Of a DNA stretch of 64,000 bases, positions 16,722 through 25,523 are shown in pieces. The stretch is from Streptomyces sp. CB02400 (GTDB lineage: Bacteria > Actinomycetota > Actinomycetes > Streptomycetales > Streptomycetaceae): NCBI RefSeq assembly GCF_001905725.1, contig NZ_LIWB01000004.1, forward strand, positions 481,767 to 545,766. The letters are read 5' to 3'. The notes under the pieces are model-generated. The model was not told where the DNA came from, made no database searches, and worked only from the letters and a program-made list of their open reading frames with translations. Position 1 is the stretch's first letter, and the number at the start of each line of letters is the position of its first letter. The translations under genes were made by a program, and so were the position numbers.

Positions 16722-16937
16722 AACGTCCCCATTCCCCCATGAAGTCAACAGAAGCCCTGAATCGCAAAACCGGCGCCAAGGTCTGCGAAAAGGGATGACG
16801 GACCGGCGTCCACGGCAGTGCGTGCGATACACATTGTCTGCAGGGGGCGCCCCCGTGCGGCAAACGATTAACCAGCGGGGACACTGGGGAGACCCGGCGG
16901 GCACCGGCCCGCACCCACCGTCGAGAGGAGCCCGAAC

Positions 16938-17744
16938 GTGCAGCGGAAGGCGTACGTACCCGGCGTCGCCGCGCTCCTGGCGGCCGTCCTGGCCGGCTGC
17001 ACCGGCAGCTCGGACGACGGCGGCCAGTCGGACAACTCCAACCCGGGAAGCGCCGGTACGGCCACCCAGGCCGCCCAGCCCGGCAAGTACGCCACGCTCC
17101 CCGAGCCCTGCGGTGTGGTCGAGGACGCGACGCTCGACCAACTCCTGCCCGGCATCGAGGAGATGACCGACGAGGCGCAGCGCGAGAAGGCGTACGCGGG
17201 CGAGGCGACCCTCACGTACGACACCGACCGCAAGGTGGGCTGCCGCTGGAAGGTGGAGTCCGCGGAGGCGACCGACCATCTGCTGGTCGACTTCGAGCGG
17301 GTCGTCTCCTACGACAACGCCGTCGGCGACGACACCCAGGCCGAGGAACTCTTCGCTGAGAAGCGGGAGGCGGCGCACCTTCCGGAGCCGGTGGTGACGG
17401 CCACGGAGTCCGGCACCCCGTCCATCGGCCCCTCCGGGAACCCGAGTTCGTCCCCCTCGTCCGGGTCGTCCACCACCGCCTCGCCGTCCGCCGCCCCCTC
17501 CGACCTCCAGCCCCGTCTGCTGGAGGACCTGGGTGAGGAGGCGTTCCTCGACGACGAGCTGAACAGCTCCGGTTCGACCGCCGAGCAGCGCACGGTGACT
17601 GTGGCGTTCCGCACGTCCAACGTGATCGTGACCGTCGAGTACGCGGAGCAGCCGGTGACCGTCGGAGTCGTCCCGGACAGCAAGGAATTGCAGGACAGGG
17701 CACGGAAACTGGCCTCGGAGCTGGCCGATTCGCTGAGCGGCTGA
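16938..17744 (+). CDS. DUF3558 family lipoprotein
   Basis: A 268-residue protein with a lipoprotein signal ending in lipobox LAGC (Cys about 21), a low-complexity spacer and the DUF3558 hallmark ATLPEPCGVVEDATLDQLLPG, followed by a conserved Cys/Trp pair (VGCRWKV). A Ser/Pro-rich insert separates the two halves (about 155-190). DUF3558 proteins are exported actinobacterial proteins of unknown function. The GTG start at 16938 follows GAGAGGAGC. A paralogue follows 133 bp downstream, so this is a tandem gene pair. Confidence 0.85.
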   Translation: MQRKAYVPGVAALLAAVLAGCTGSSDDGGQSDNSNPGSAGTATQAAQPGKYATLPEPCGVVEDATLDQLLPGIEEMTDEAQREKAYAGEATLTYDTDRKVGCRWKVESAEATDHLLVDFERVVSYDNAVGDDTQAEELFAEKREAAHLPEPVVTATESGTPSIGPSGNPSSSPSSGSSTTASPSAAPSDLQPRLLEDLGEEAFLDDELNSSGSTAEQRTVTVAFRTSNVIVTVEYAEQPVTVGVVPDSKELQDRARKLASELADSLSG

Positions 17745-17877
17745 GCACCGTCCGGAGCCCCTTCACCGCCCTGCGCGAAGCATGCGAAGGACGACCGCGC
17801 GGGTGACTCACCGCGTACCGTGACCCCTCGGACCCGTTCCGACCGCAGGGAACACGAGCGTCATGAGTGAAGGAACC

Positions 17878-18726
17878 ATGCAGCGACGAGTACAGCGAGA
17901 CCCGCGATCACCGCGAGCGAAGCGCCTCACCCGCGTCCTTGTCTGCGCGGTCGCCGTCCCCCTGGTCGCCGCCGGCTGCTCCTCGGACTCCGGCTCCGAC
18001 GAGGGCAAGGACAAGGGCGCCTCCGCCTCCGCCTCGCAGTCCGCGAGCCCGTCCCCGACGGTGCGGGCGGCGGCGTACAAGACGCTCCCGGAGCCGTGCA
18101 CGGTGCTGTCCGAGAAGACCCTGGACGACCTGGCGCCGAAGGCGAAGAAGGGCAAGGAGGGCTCCTCGGACGACGTCTCCACCCGGGGAAGCTGCTCCTG
18201 GAGCAGCCTGGACAACAACGGTGTGAAGGGCTCGCAGTTCCGCTGGCTGAACGTGTCGCTGCTGCGCTTCGACTCGGACACCACCCGTGGTGCGGGCGAC
18301 AAGCTCGCCCAGGAGTACTACGACAAGCAGGTGCGGGACGCGCAGTCGGCCGAGGGTGCGAAGAGCACCAAGTCGGAGCCGGTCGACGGGGCCGGTGACG
18401 AGGCGACCGCGGTGCGTTACGACCTGAAGAAGAAGGAAGGCACCTTCAAGCAGCAGACGGTCGTGGCACGCGTGGAGAACGTGGTCGTCACCCTCGACTA
18501 CAACGGTGCCGGTCTCGCCGGTGACAAGACGCCGGACGCCGACGACCTGATGAAGGACGCGCAGAAGGCGGCCAAGGAGGCGGTGGCCTCGGTGACGAAG
18601 GCGAACGGCACGGGCGCCGCGCCGTCCGCGTCGGCGTCCCCCTCGAAGTCGGCGTCCGAGTCGTCCTCGAAGTCCCCTTCCGGGTCCGCCTCGGAGTCCG
18701 CCTCGAAGGCGTCGAGCAAGGGCTGA
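17878..18726 (+). CDS. DUF3558 family lipoprotein (paralogue)
   Basis: A 282-residue exported lipoprotein. After a long basic N-terminus comes a hydrophobic core and lipobox VAAGC, then KTLPEPCTVLSEKTLDDLAP and RGSCSWSS, the DUF3558 cysteine pair seen in its upstream neighbour. The C-terminus is a Ser/Lys-rich tail (SASPSKSASESSSKSPS) likely to be disordered. The ATG at 17878 with AAGGA six bases before it is preferred to the in-frame ATG at 17863. The two genes probably arose by tandem duplication and have diverged strongly. Confidence 0.83.
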   Translation: MQRRVQRDPRSPRAKRLTRVLVCAVAVPLVAAGCSSDSGSDEGKDKGASASASQSASPSPTVRAAAYKTLPEPCTVLSEKTLDDLAPKAKKGKEGSSDDVSTRGSCSWSSLDNNGVKGSQFRWLNVSLLRFDSDTTRGAGDKLAQEYYDKQVRDAQSAEGAKSTKSEPVDGAGDEATAVRYDLKKKEGTFKQQTVVARVENVVVTLDYNGAGLAGDKTPDADDLMKDAQKAAKEAVASVTKANGTGAAPSASASPSKSASESSSKSPSGSASESASKASSKG

Positions 18727-18816
18727 TCCGACCCTGAACGGGAACCGGCCACCCGTCCCCCGTACACATGTGCCACTCTGTTGCGCGCAACAACACGCAC
18801 TGGGAGGGGAGTACGG

Positions 18817-20136
18817 GTGGCCGCGCCACTGCAGCTGACACGGATGCACCGGGTTCTCATCGGCGTGGTCGTCTTCGGTGCCGTGATCATCGCCGGAATC
18901 GGCTTCGCGGGTTCGTACGCGGCCGTCCGTGAGCTTGCCCTGCAGAAGGGCTTCGGGAACTTCAGTTACGTCTTCCCGATCGGCATCGACGCCGGCATCT
19001 GCGTCCTGCTGGCCCTGGACCTGCTGCTGACCTGGATCCGTATCCCGTTCCCGCTGCTGCGGCAGACGGCGTGGCTGCTGACGGCGGCGACGATCGCGTT
19101 CAACGGTGCGGCGGCGTGGCCCGATCCGCTCGGTGTGGGCATGCACGGCGTGATCCCGGTGCTGTTCGTGGTCTCCGTGGAGGCGGCCCGGCACGCGATC
19201 GGGCGCATCGCCGACATCACCGCCGACAAGCACATGGAGGGCGTCCGGCTCACCCGCTGGCTGCTGTCGCCGGTGCCCACGTTCCTGCTGTGGCGGCGGA
19301 TGAAGCTGTGGGAGCTGCGTTCCTACGAGCAGGTGATCAAGCTGGAGCAGGAGCGTCTGGTCTACCAGGCCCGCCTCCGCTCCCGCTTCGGCCGCTCATG
19401 GCGCCGCAAGGCCCCGGTCGAGTCCCTGATGCCGCTGCGCCTCGCCAAGTACGGCGTTCCCCTGGCCGAAACGGCTCCGTCGGGCCTGGCGGCGGCGGGC
19501 ATAGAACCGGCATTGATACCCCCGGCGCCCGAGGCACCGGAGATAGCTGCGGGCAGTCGTGCCGACGCGGCTGCGGGCAGTCGTGCCGCCGGGGCGGCAC
19601 GGGTGGGCGCGGCGGCACCTCATAGCGAGCAGCGCCTGGAACTGGAGAGCAACCAGAACCCCGGGCCGCAGGAGGACACGGCCCCGGACCAGAACCAGTG
19701 GCTCCACGCCCGGGACCCCCGCACCGTCGAGTACCACGGCGGCTACGACCCCACCTACGACCCCGACGAGGAGTACGCCCGCTGGTACGCGGAACAGCAG
19801 CAGGCCGAGCAGTACGAGGACCAGTACCAGGAGGAGCCGCCCCTCCAGGAGCCCTCCCCGGAGGAGACCGGCAGCTTCCCCATCCCGGTGGTCCCCGGCG
19901 GCCGCACCCGTGAGCTGGGCGAGGGCGGCGGCTCCCCCCTCTCGGATCCGGACGAGGAGGCGTACTACCAGGTGTTCCGCCAGTCGATAGACGGCAGCTA
20001 CCCCACGCCGCGCGTCCTGGGTGACAACATCCAGGCGACCTACGGCACGACGCTGAACCCGAGCGAGCTGAAGACCCTCGCCGAACGCTTCCAGCAGCGC
20101 CACACGGCGGAACTGGAAGAGGACCACATCGCGTAG
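18817..20136 (+). CDS. DUF2637 membrane protein (Spd-like) with long acidic tail
   Basis: A 439-residue protein with four hydrophobic spans in the first 120 residues (VLIGVVVFGAVIIAGIGFAG, YVFPIGIDAGICVLLALDLLL, a third and a fourth), followed by a basic juxtamembrane helix (WRRMKLWELRSYEQVIKLEQERL). This is the DUF2637 arrangement also found in actinomycete plasmid spread proteins. The C-terminal half is acidic, Gln/Glu/Pro-rich and ends in a helical domain (YYQVFRQSIDGSYPTPRVLGDNI...). The GTG at 18817 follows GGGAGGGGAG. Residues 244-268 are encoded by a dispersed repeat (separate entry). Confidence 0.82.
   Translation: MAAPLQLTRMHRVLIGVVVFGAVIIAGIGFAGSYAAVRELALQKGFGNFSYVFPIGIDAGICVLLALDLLLTWIRIPFPLLRQTAWLLTAATIAFNGAAAWPDPLGVGMHGVIPVLFVVSVEAARHAIGRIADITADKHMEGVRLTRWLLSPVPTFLLWRRMKLWELRSYEQVIKLEQERLVYQARLRSRFGRSWRRKAPVESLMPLRLAKYGVPLAETAPSGLAAAGIEPALIPPAPEAPEIAAGSRADAAAGSRAAGAARVGAAAPHSEQRLELESNQNPGPQEDTAPDQNQWLHARDPRTVEYHGGYDPTYDPDEEYARWYAEQQQAEQYEDQYQEEPPLQEPSPEETGSFPIPVVPGGRTRELGEGGGSPLSDPDEEAYYQVFRQSIDGSYPTPRVLGDNIQATYGTTLNPSELKTLAERFQQRHTAELEEDHIA
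19546..19619 (+). repeat. Dispersed palindromic repeat inside the DUF2637 coding sequence
   Basis: Two tandem partial copies start at 19546 and 19570 with GCTGCGGGCAGTCGTGCC. The second continues through the hairpin CGTGCCGCC/GGGGCGGCACG and GGTGGGCGC. Over about 47 bp it differs from the intergenic copy at 53877-53923 at only two positions. Its length keeps the reading frame and it codes for the duplicated peptide AAGSRA in the disordered linker. Confidence 0.75.
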
Positions 20137-20143
20137 GGCGCGA

Positions 20144-20193
20144 GTACGACGACAGGGGCGCCCGGCCGACACCGGGCGCCCCTGTCGTCGTAC
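20144..20193. terminator. Bidirectional terminator between DUF2637 gene and lysS
   Basis: A perfect 22-bp inverted repeat (arms 20144-20165 and 20172-20193, beginning GTACGACGACAGGGG; loop CCGACA) sits between two convergent genes. It starts eight bases after the DUF2637 stop codon. It should terminate transcription from both sides. Confidence 0.85.
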
Positions 20194-20228
20194 AGGCGTA
20201 CAGGCGTACAGGCGTACAGGCGTACAGG
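20189..20228. repeat. Five tandem copies of an 8-bp unit
   Basis: The unit CGTACAGG is repeated five times exactly, starting inside the right arm of the terminator and ending six bases before the lysS stop. It is likely a slippage-prone microsatellite with no coding role. Confidence 0.8.
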
Positions 20229-20234
20229 CGGGGA

Positions 20235-21977
20235 CTACTCCCCGAGCAGCACCCGCACCCGCTCCTGCCCCACCGCCAGCAGCAGTGTGGGCAGTCGCGG
20301 TCCCGTGTCCCGCCCGACCAGCAGGTGGTACAGCAGCGCGAAGAACGACCGCTGGGCGGTCTTGATCTCGGCCGGCAGTTCCTTGGGCGTGGCGTCGGCG
20401 GAGAAGCCCGCCTGGACCTTGGGCACGCCGTAGACGAGGTGGGTGAGCCCGTCCAGCGACCAGTTGTCGGCGAGGCCGTCGAGCAGCAGCCGCAGGGACT
20501 GCTGTCCCTGTTCGTCGAGCGACTTCAGCAGCTCGGCGTCGGGCTCCGCGCGGACGATGGTGCGCTGGTCGGCGGGGACGTGGGTGTTGATCCACGCCTC
20601 GGCCTTGTCGTAGCGCGGCCGGGCCTCGTCCAGGGAGCCCAGCGGGTCGGACGGGTCCAGCTCGCTCAGGATCCGCAGCGCCTGGTCCTCGTGCCCGGCG
20701 GTGATGTCGGCCACCGAGGCGAGCGTGCGGTACGGGAGCGGCCTGGTCGTCCGCGGCAGCTCACCGCTCGCCGTGCGCACCGCGCGGGAGTGCGCGGCGG
20801 CGTCGGCGGGCAGGGCGGAGCCGTCGGCGACCTTGGCGTCGAGGCGGTCCCACTCGTCGTAGAGGCGCTGGATCTCCTGGTCGAAGGCGATCTTGAAGGA
20901 CTGGTTGGGGCGGCGCCGGGCGTAGAGCCAGCGCAGTAGCTGCGGCTCCATGATCTTCAGCGCGTCGGCGGGCGTGGGCACGCCACCCCGCGACGACGAC
21001 ATCTTCGCCATGCCACTGATGCCGACGAACGCGTACATCGGCCCGATCGGCTGCTTGCCGTCGAAGATCCCGACGATCTGCCCGCCGACCTGGAACGACG
21101 ACCCGGGGGACGAGTGGTCGACCCCGCTCGGCTCGAAGATCACGCCCTCGTACGCCCAGCGCATGGGCCAGTCGACCTTCCAGACCAGCTTGCCGCGGTT
21201 GAACTCGTTCAGCCGGACGGTCTCCGAGAAGCCGCACTCCGTGCAGGCGTAGGTCAGCTCGGTGGAGTCGTCGTCGTAGGCGGTGACCGTCGTCAGGTCC
21301 TTCTCGCAGTTGCCGCAGTACGGCTTGTACGGGAAGTACCCGGCGGCGCCGGAGCTGCCGTCGTCCTCGGCGGCGGCGCCGGAGCCCTCGGCGGCCTCCA
21401 GTTCGGCCTCGTCGACGGGCTTCTGCTGCTGCTTCTTCGCCGGGGCCTTCTTGGTGCGGTACTGGGCGAGGATCGCGTCGATGTCGGCGCGGTGCCGGAC
21501 GGCGTGCAGGATCTGCTCGCGGTAGACGCCGGAGGTGTACTGCTCGGTCTGGCTGATCCCGTCGAACTCCACGCCCAGCTCGGCCAGCGACGCGGTCATC
21601 GCGGCCTTGAAGTGCTCGGCCCAGTTCGGGTACGCGGAGCCCTTGGGGGCGGGGACGGAGGTCAGCGGCTTGCCGATGTGCTCGGCCCACGACTCGTCGA
21701 CGCCGGTGATGCCGGCCGGGACCTTGCGGTACCGGTCGTAGTCGTCCCAGGAGATCAGGTGCCGGACCCGGTGGCCGCGGCGGCGGATCTCGTCGGCGAC
21801 GAGGTGGGGGGTCATGACCTCGCGGAGGTTGCCCAGGTGGATCGGGCCGGAGGGCGACAGCCCGGACGCGACGACCACAGGTTTGCCCGGGGCCCGACGC
21901 TCCGACTCCTCGATGACCTCATCCGCGAAACGGGAGACCCAGTCGGTGGTCTCGGTGCTCTGAGCCACGATCGGCAC
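20235..21977 (-). CDS. lysS: Lysyl-tRNA synthetase, class I
   Basis: A 580-residue class I LysRS, which attaches lysine to tRNA-Lys. The Rossmann-fold HIGH equivalent is GPIHLGNLRE (about 45-54) and the KMSKS equivalent is MAKMSSSRG. Two CxxC pairs (CGNC and CTEC) may bind zinc. A lysine/glutamine then acid/glycine-rich insert (KKAPAKKQQQ..., about 160-200) is not part of the fold. The class I form is mainly archaeal but occurs in some actinobacteria and spirochaetes. The GTG at 21977, preceded by AAAGAAGGAC, was chosen. The gene is divergent from argS across a 150-bp spacer. Confidence 0.93.
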   Translation of the reverse strand: MPIVAQSTETTDWVSRFADEVIEESERRAPGKPVVVASGLSPSGPIHLGNLREVMTPHLVADEIRRRGHRVRHLISWDDYDRYRKVPAGITGVDESWAEHIGKPLTSVPAPKGSAYPNWAEHFKAAMTASLAELGVEFDGISQTEQYTSGVYREQILHAVRHRADIDAILAQYRTKKAPAKKQQQKPVDEAELEAAEGSGAAAEDDGSSGAAGYFPYKPYCGNCEKDLTTVTAYDDDSTELTYACTECGFSETVRLNEFNRGKLVWKVDWPMRWAYEGVIFEPSGVDHSSPGSSFQVGGQIVGIFDGKQPIGPMYAFVGISGMAKMSSSRGGVPTPADALKIMEPQLLRWLYARRRPNQSFKIAFDQEIQRLYDEWDRLDAKVADGSALPADAAAHSRAVRTASGELPRTTRPLPYRTLASVADITAGHEDQALRILSELDPSDPLGSLDEARPRYDKAEAWINTHVPADQRTIVRAEPDAELLKSLDEQGQQSLRLLLDGLADNWSLDGLTHLVYGVPKVQAGFSADATPKELPAEIKTAQRSFFALLYHLLVGRDTGPRLPTLLLAVGQERVRVLLGE

Positions 21978-22127
21978 GTCCTTCTTTCTGCTCGGGCAGC
22001 CGGTACGGTCGCACGGCTGACCGCTCCATTCTCCCAGTACGGCCCGCATCCGCGAAAACCGCTTTTCACCGCGTGGGATACTCGGCTTCGGTAGTAGTCC
22101 ACGAACCCGAGCAGAACGGCAGCCTCC

Positions 22128-23888
22128 ATGGCCTCGGTCACGTCCCTCACCGACTCCGTCCAGCAGCATCTCGCGTCCGCCCTCTCGGCCACCCGCCCCG
22201 AGGCCGCCGGCGCGGACCCGCTGCTGCGACGTAGTGACCGGGCGGACTTCCAGGCCAACGGCATCCTGGCGCTGGCGAAGAAGTCGAAGGCGAACCCGCG
22301 GGAGCTGGCGACCGAGGTCGTCTCGCACATCACCACCGGCGACGACCTGATCAAGGACGTCGAGGTCTCCGGCCCCGGCTTCCTCAACATCACCCTCGCC
22401 GACCGGGCGATCACCGAGAACCTCGCCGCGCGGCACGCGGACGGCGAGCGCCTCGGCGTGCCGCTGAAGGAGGACGCGGGCGTCACGGTCGTCGACTACG
22501 CCCAGCCGAACGTGGCGAAGGAGATGCACGTCGGCCACCTGCGGTCGGCGGTCATCGGCGACGCCCTGCGCGGCATGCTCGACTTCACCGGCGAGAAGAC
22601 GATCGGCCGGCACCACATCGGCGACTGGGGCACCCAGTTCGGCATGCTCATCCAGTACCTGTTCGAGCACCCCGGCGAGCTGGCCCCGCCGGAGGACGTC
22701 GACGGCGAGCAGGCCATGTCGAACCTGAACCGGGTCTACAAGGCGTCGCGGGCGCTCTTCGACTCGGACGAGGAGTTCAAGGAGCGGGCCCGGAGGCGGG
22801 TCGTCGCCCTCCAGTCCGGTGACAAGGAGACGCTCGAGCTGTGGCAGCAGTTCGTGGACGAGTCGAAGGTCTACTTCTACTCCGTCTTCGAGAAGCTCGA
22901 CATGGAGATCCGCGACGAGGAGATCGTCGGCGAGTCCGCGTACAACGAGGGCATGCCCGAGACCGCCCGCCTCCTGGAGGAGATGGGCGTCGCGGAGCGC
23001 TCCGAGGGCGCGCTCGTGGTGTTCTTCGACGAGATCCGCGGCAAGGACGACCAGCGGGTGCCGCTGATCGTGCAGAAGGCCGACGGCGGCTTCGGCTACG
23101 CGGCGTCCGACCTGACCGCGATCCGCAACCGCGTCGTCGACCTGCACGCGACCACGCTGCTGTACGTCGTCGACGTGCGCCAGTCGCTGCACTTCAAGAT
23201 GGTCTTCGAGACGGCCCGCCGGGCCGGCTGGCTGAACGACGACGTCACCGCGCACAACATGGGCTACGGCACGGTGCTCGGCGCGGACGGCAAGCCCTTC
23301 AAGACGCGTGCGGGCGAGACCGTACGGCTTGAGGACCTGCTGGACGAGGCGGTGCAGCGGGCGGCGGAGGTCGTGCGGGAGAAGGCGCGGGACCTCACCG
23401 AGGACGAGATCCAGGAGCGGGCCGCGCAGGTCGGCATCGGGGCCGTGAAGTACGCGGACCTGTCGACGTCGCCGAACCGCGACTACAAGTTCGACCTGGA
23501 CCAGATGGTCTCGCTCAACGGCGACACCAGCGTGTACCTCCAGTACGCCTACGCCCGGATCCAGTCCATCCTCCGCAAGGCCGGCGAGGTCCGCCCGGCC
23601 GCTCACCCGGAGCTGGAGCTGCACGAGGCGGAGCGGGCGCTGGGCCTGCACCTGGACGCGTTCGGGGACACGGTCTTCGAGGCGGCCGCGGAGTACGCCC
23701 CGCACAAGCTGGCCGCGTACCTGTACCAGTTGGCGTCGCTGTACACGTCGTTCTACGACAAGTGCCCGGTGCTGAAGGCCGATTCGCCGGAGCAGGTGGC
23801 CAACCGCCTGCTGCTGTGCGACCTCACGGCCCGCACGCTGCACCGGGGCATGGCCCTGCTGGGCATCCGGACGCCCGAGCGGCTCTGA
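22128..23888 (+). CDS. argS: Arginyl-tRNA synthetase
   Basis: A 586-residue class I ArgRS. It has an N-terminal additional domain, then [20 protein letters not shown] (HIGH motif HVGH, about 135), the catalytic core with IGDWGTQFG, and the all-alpha anticodon domain ending in [24 protein letters not shown] sequence. As in many ArgRS proteins the KMSKS loop is relaxed ([21 protein letters not shown]). The ATG at 22128 is the natural start. The 3' 181 bp (23676-23856) are duplicated at 26589-26769. Confidence 0.95.
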   Translation: MASVTSLTDSVQQHLASALSATRPEAAGADPLLRRSDRADFQANGILALAKKSKANPRELATEVVSHITTGDDLIKDVEVSGPGFLNITLADRAITENLAARHADGERLGVPLKEDAGVTVVDYAQPNVAKEMHVGHLRSAVIGDALRGMLDFTGEKTIGRHHIGDWGTQFGMLIQYLFEHPGELAPPEDVDGEQAMSNLNRVYKASRALFDSDEEFKERARRRVVALQSGDKETLELWQQFVDESKVYFYSVFEKLDMEIRDEEIVGESAYNEGMPETARLLEEMGVAERSEGALVVFFDEIRGKDDQRVPLIVQKADGGFGYAASDLTAIRNRVVDLHATTLLYVVDVRQSLHFKMVFETARRAGWLNDDVTAHNMGYGTVLGADGKPFKTRAGETVRLEDLLDEAVQRAAEVVREKARDLTEDEIQERAAQVGIGAVKYADLSTSPNRDYKFDLDQMVSLNGDTSVYLQYAYARIQSILRKAGEVRPAAHPELELHEAERALGLHLDAFGDTVFEAAAEYAPHKLAAYLYQLASLYTSFYDKCPVLKADSPEQVANRLLLCDLTARTLHRGMALLGIRTPERL

Positions 23889-23909
23889 CGCGTTCACCGG
23901 CATACGGCA

Positions 23910-23948
23910 CGCGGCCCGTCCTCTTCCCTCTGGGGAGGACGGGCCGCG
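23910..23948. terminator. Terminator between argS and the PG-binding protein gene
   Basis: A 14-bp perfect stem CGCGGCCCGTCCTC / GAGGACGGGCCGCG with an 11-nt loop lies between convergent genes, so it can serve both directions. Confidence 0.85.
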
Positions 23949-23957
23949 GCGTTCGGC

Positions 23958-24407
23958 TCAGGCGCAGTAGTTGATGTCGTTGAAGTCCCAGAACTCGGCC
24001 TTGGTCGCCGGTCCGGGGTCCCCGTCGACGGCGAGGTTGGCGCCGTGCAGGTTCAGGTAACGCTGCAGCGCCTTGACCGTGTTGGGCCCGACGATTCCGT
24101 CGATGGAATCGTTGTAGTAGCCCAGGTCCCTGAACTTCCTCTGCGCCGCCTTCCAGCTGTTGGTGCCGAGCTGCCCGTCGATCGTGCCGGGGTTGTAACC
24201 CGTGTCGCGCAGCCAGCACTGCCAGCGCTGGGCCCGGGCGGTGCTCAGCCCCAGGTTGACCACCGCGAGCGCCCTCGCCTCGGCGTTCACCACCCGCTCC
24301 TGGGCCGTCGCGGGAGCCGCCATGGCGGTGCCCGCGGTCGCCAGGCCGCCGGCGGCGATGCCGACGGCGGTGGTGACACTGACGAGTGCCTTCGTGAGAG
24401 CTCGCAT
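23958..24407 (-). CDS. Secreted peptidoglycan-binding-domain protein
   Basis: A 149-residue exported protein. The Sec signal peptide (ALTKALVSVTTAVGIAAGGLA..., cleavage likely after AMA) is followed by two PG-binding-domain-1-like repeats with DTGYNPGTIDGQLGTNSWKAAQRKFRDLG and YYNDSIDGIVGPNTVKALQRYLNLHG, and a C-terminal NYCA. No catalytic domain is present, so it may bind cell wall or act as an inhibitor or recruiting protein. It resembles the protein at 45038-45550. It stands head-to-head with the XRE/PG-binding gene, sharing a roughly 300-bp promoter spacer (24408-24716) in which no other gene is seen. Confidence 0.82.
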   Translation of the reverse strand: MRALTKALVSVTTAVGIAAGGLATAGTAMAAPATAQERVVNAEARALAVVNLGLSTARAQRWQCWLRDTGYNPGTIDGQLGTNSWKAAQRKFRDLGYYNDSIDGIVGPNTVKALQRYLNLHGANLAVDGDPGPATKAEFWDFNDINYCA

Positions 24408-24716
24408 ACTGTTCCCCTCCGGTGAAGTGCGATGGGCGGAACCGACCGCACCGGCCGGCTCCGCAACGAGACTGCGGGTTCGGCGGGATGTCCGGCCACC
24501 GTTGCCGCGGAACTGGCGCCCTTGCGGGACGTCCCACCCGCTGACCTGCCGGGACGTGGTCCGCCGGGGCGGTGCGGCGGGACGGTCACGGCGGGCGGTG
24601 GCCGATTCCGTTCCCTGGCCGGAACCGCGCTCCTGTGGCCGTCGTGGTGGCTGACGCAGAATGAGTCCGGGACACGGGGCCCGGGACCGACCATCCCGAG
24701 CGCGAGTGGGGGGAAC

Positions 24717-25523
24717 TTGTCGCGTTGGAGAGAGCTGCCCGCCGAACTCCATCCACAGATTCGCCAGTTGATCGTGCGGCTGCGCAAGCTGAAGGACCGC
24801 GGTGAACTGAGCACGCGGCAGCTGGCCGCCAAGACCGGCTACAGCACCAGGTCGTGGGAACGCTATCTGAGCGGCAGGTCCCTGCCGCCCCGGGAGGCCG
24901 TCGAGGCGATGGCCCGCACCGGTGGTGACGATCCGGCCCGGCTGCTGGTGCTGCACGAGATCGCCGCCGAACGCTGGGCGGAGGGACGCGCGGCCACCGC
25001 CGGCCCCCCGCCCGACGCGCCGGCGGCACCGGAGCACGAGCCCACGACGCGGCGGCCGTACGGGCGTTCCCTGCGCGTCGCGGTCACGGTGGGAGCGGTG
25101 GCCCTGGTGCTGTCCGTCTCCGCGGTGCTCGTGCTGGCCGTGGAACTGGCCGAGGCCCGTGCCGCCGCCGAGGCCGCCCGCGCCGGTACGGTCGCGGCGG
25201 CGACGGACGCCACGGCCTCCGACCCGGCGCCCCTGCTGCCGGCCCTCTACACCTGCCGGCCCGAACGGACCGGCGACCGCTGGTACGCGGGCCACAGCCG
25301 CACCCGGGACGCCGTCGTGGCGTACGGCGCCACGGGGCCGGAGGTGATCGAGGCGCAGTGCCTGCTGCGCCGGGCGGGCGTCTCGCCGGGGGACGTCGAC
25401 GGGATCTTCGGCCCGCTGACCCGGCGCGCGGTCAAACGCTTCCAGGACCGGGAGGGGCTGGTCGTGGACGGGATCATCGGCCAGCGCACCTGGCAGGCGC
25501 TACGGGGGGCGGCACCGCGGTGA
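24717..25523 (+). CDS. Membrane-tethered XRE regulator with extracytoplasmic PG-binding domain
   Basis: A 268-residue single-pass protein. An N-terminal helix-turn-helix (about 14-75) includes LSTRQLAAKTGYSTRSWERYLSGRSLPPREAV. A membrane helix follows (VAVTVGAVALVLSVSAVLVLAV, about 118-142), then a short coil and a C-terminal PG-binding domain (VDGIFGPLTRRAVKRFQ...VDGIIGQRTWQAL). The DNA-binding part faces the cytoplasm and the PG-binding part the wall. The TTG start at 24717 follows GGGGGGAAC and gives the family's usual MSRWRELP opening. The next gene overlaps as GTGA. A role as a wall-sensing regulator is inference. Confidence 0.78.
   Translation: MSRWRELPAELHPQIRQLIVRLRKLKDRGELSTRQLAAKTGYSTRSWERYLSGRSLPPREAVEAMARTGGDDPARLLVLHEIAAERWAEGRAATAGPPPDAPAAPEHEPTTRRPYGRSLRVAVTVGAVALVLSVSAVLVLAVELAEARAAAEAARAGTVAAATDATASDPAPLLPALYTCRPERTGDRWYAGHSRTRDAVVAYGATGPEVIEAQCLLRRAGVSPGDVDGIFGPLTRRAVKRFQDREGLVVDGIIGQRTWQALRGAAPR

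Noticed and set aside
18488..18890. Minus-strand frames across the Ser/Lys-rich tail of the second DUF3558 gene
   Set aside because: They mirror the low-complexity tail, and neither start nor ribosome site is convincing.
20235..23903. A 1222-residue minus-strand frame spanning argS antisense and lysS
   Set aside because: The N-terminal 640 residues are only the antisense of argS. lysS has its own GTG start at 21977 with a good ribosome site.
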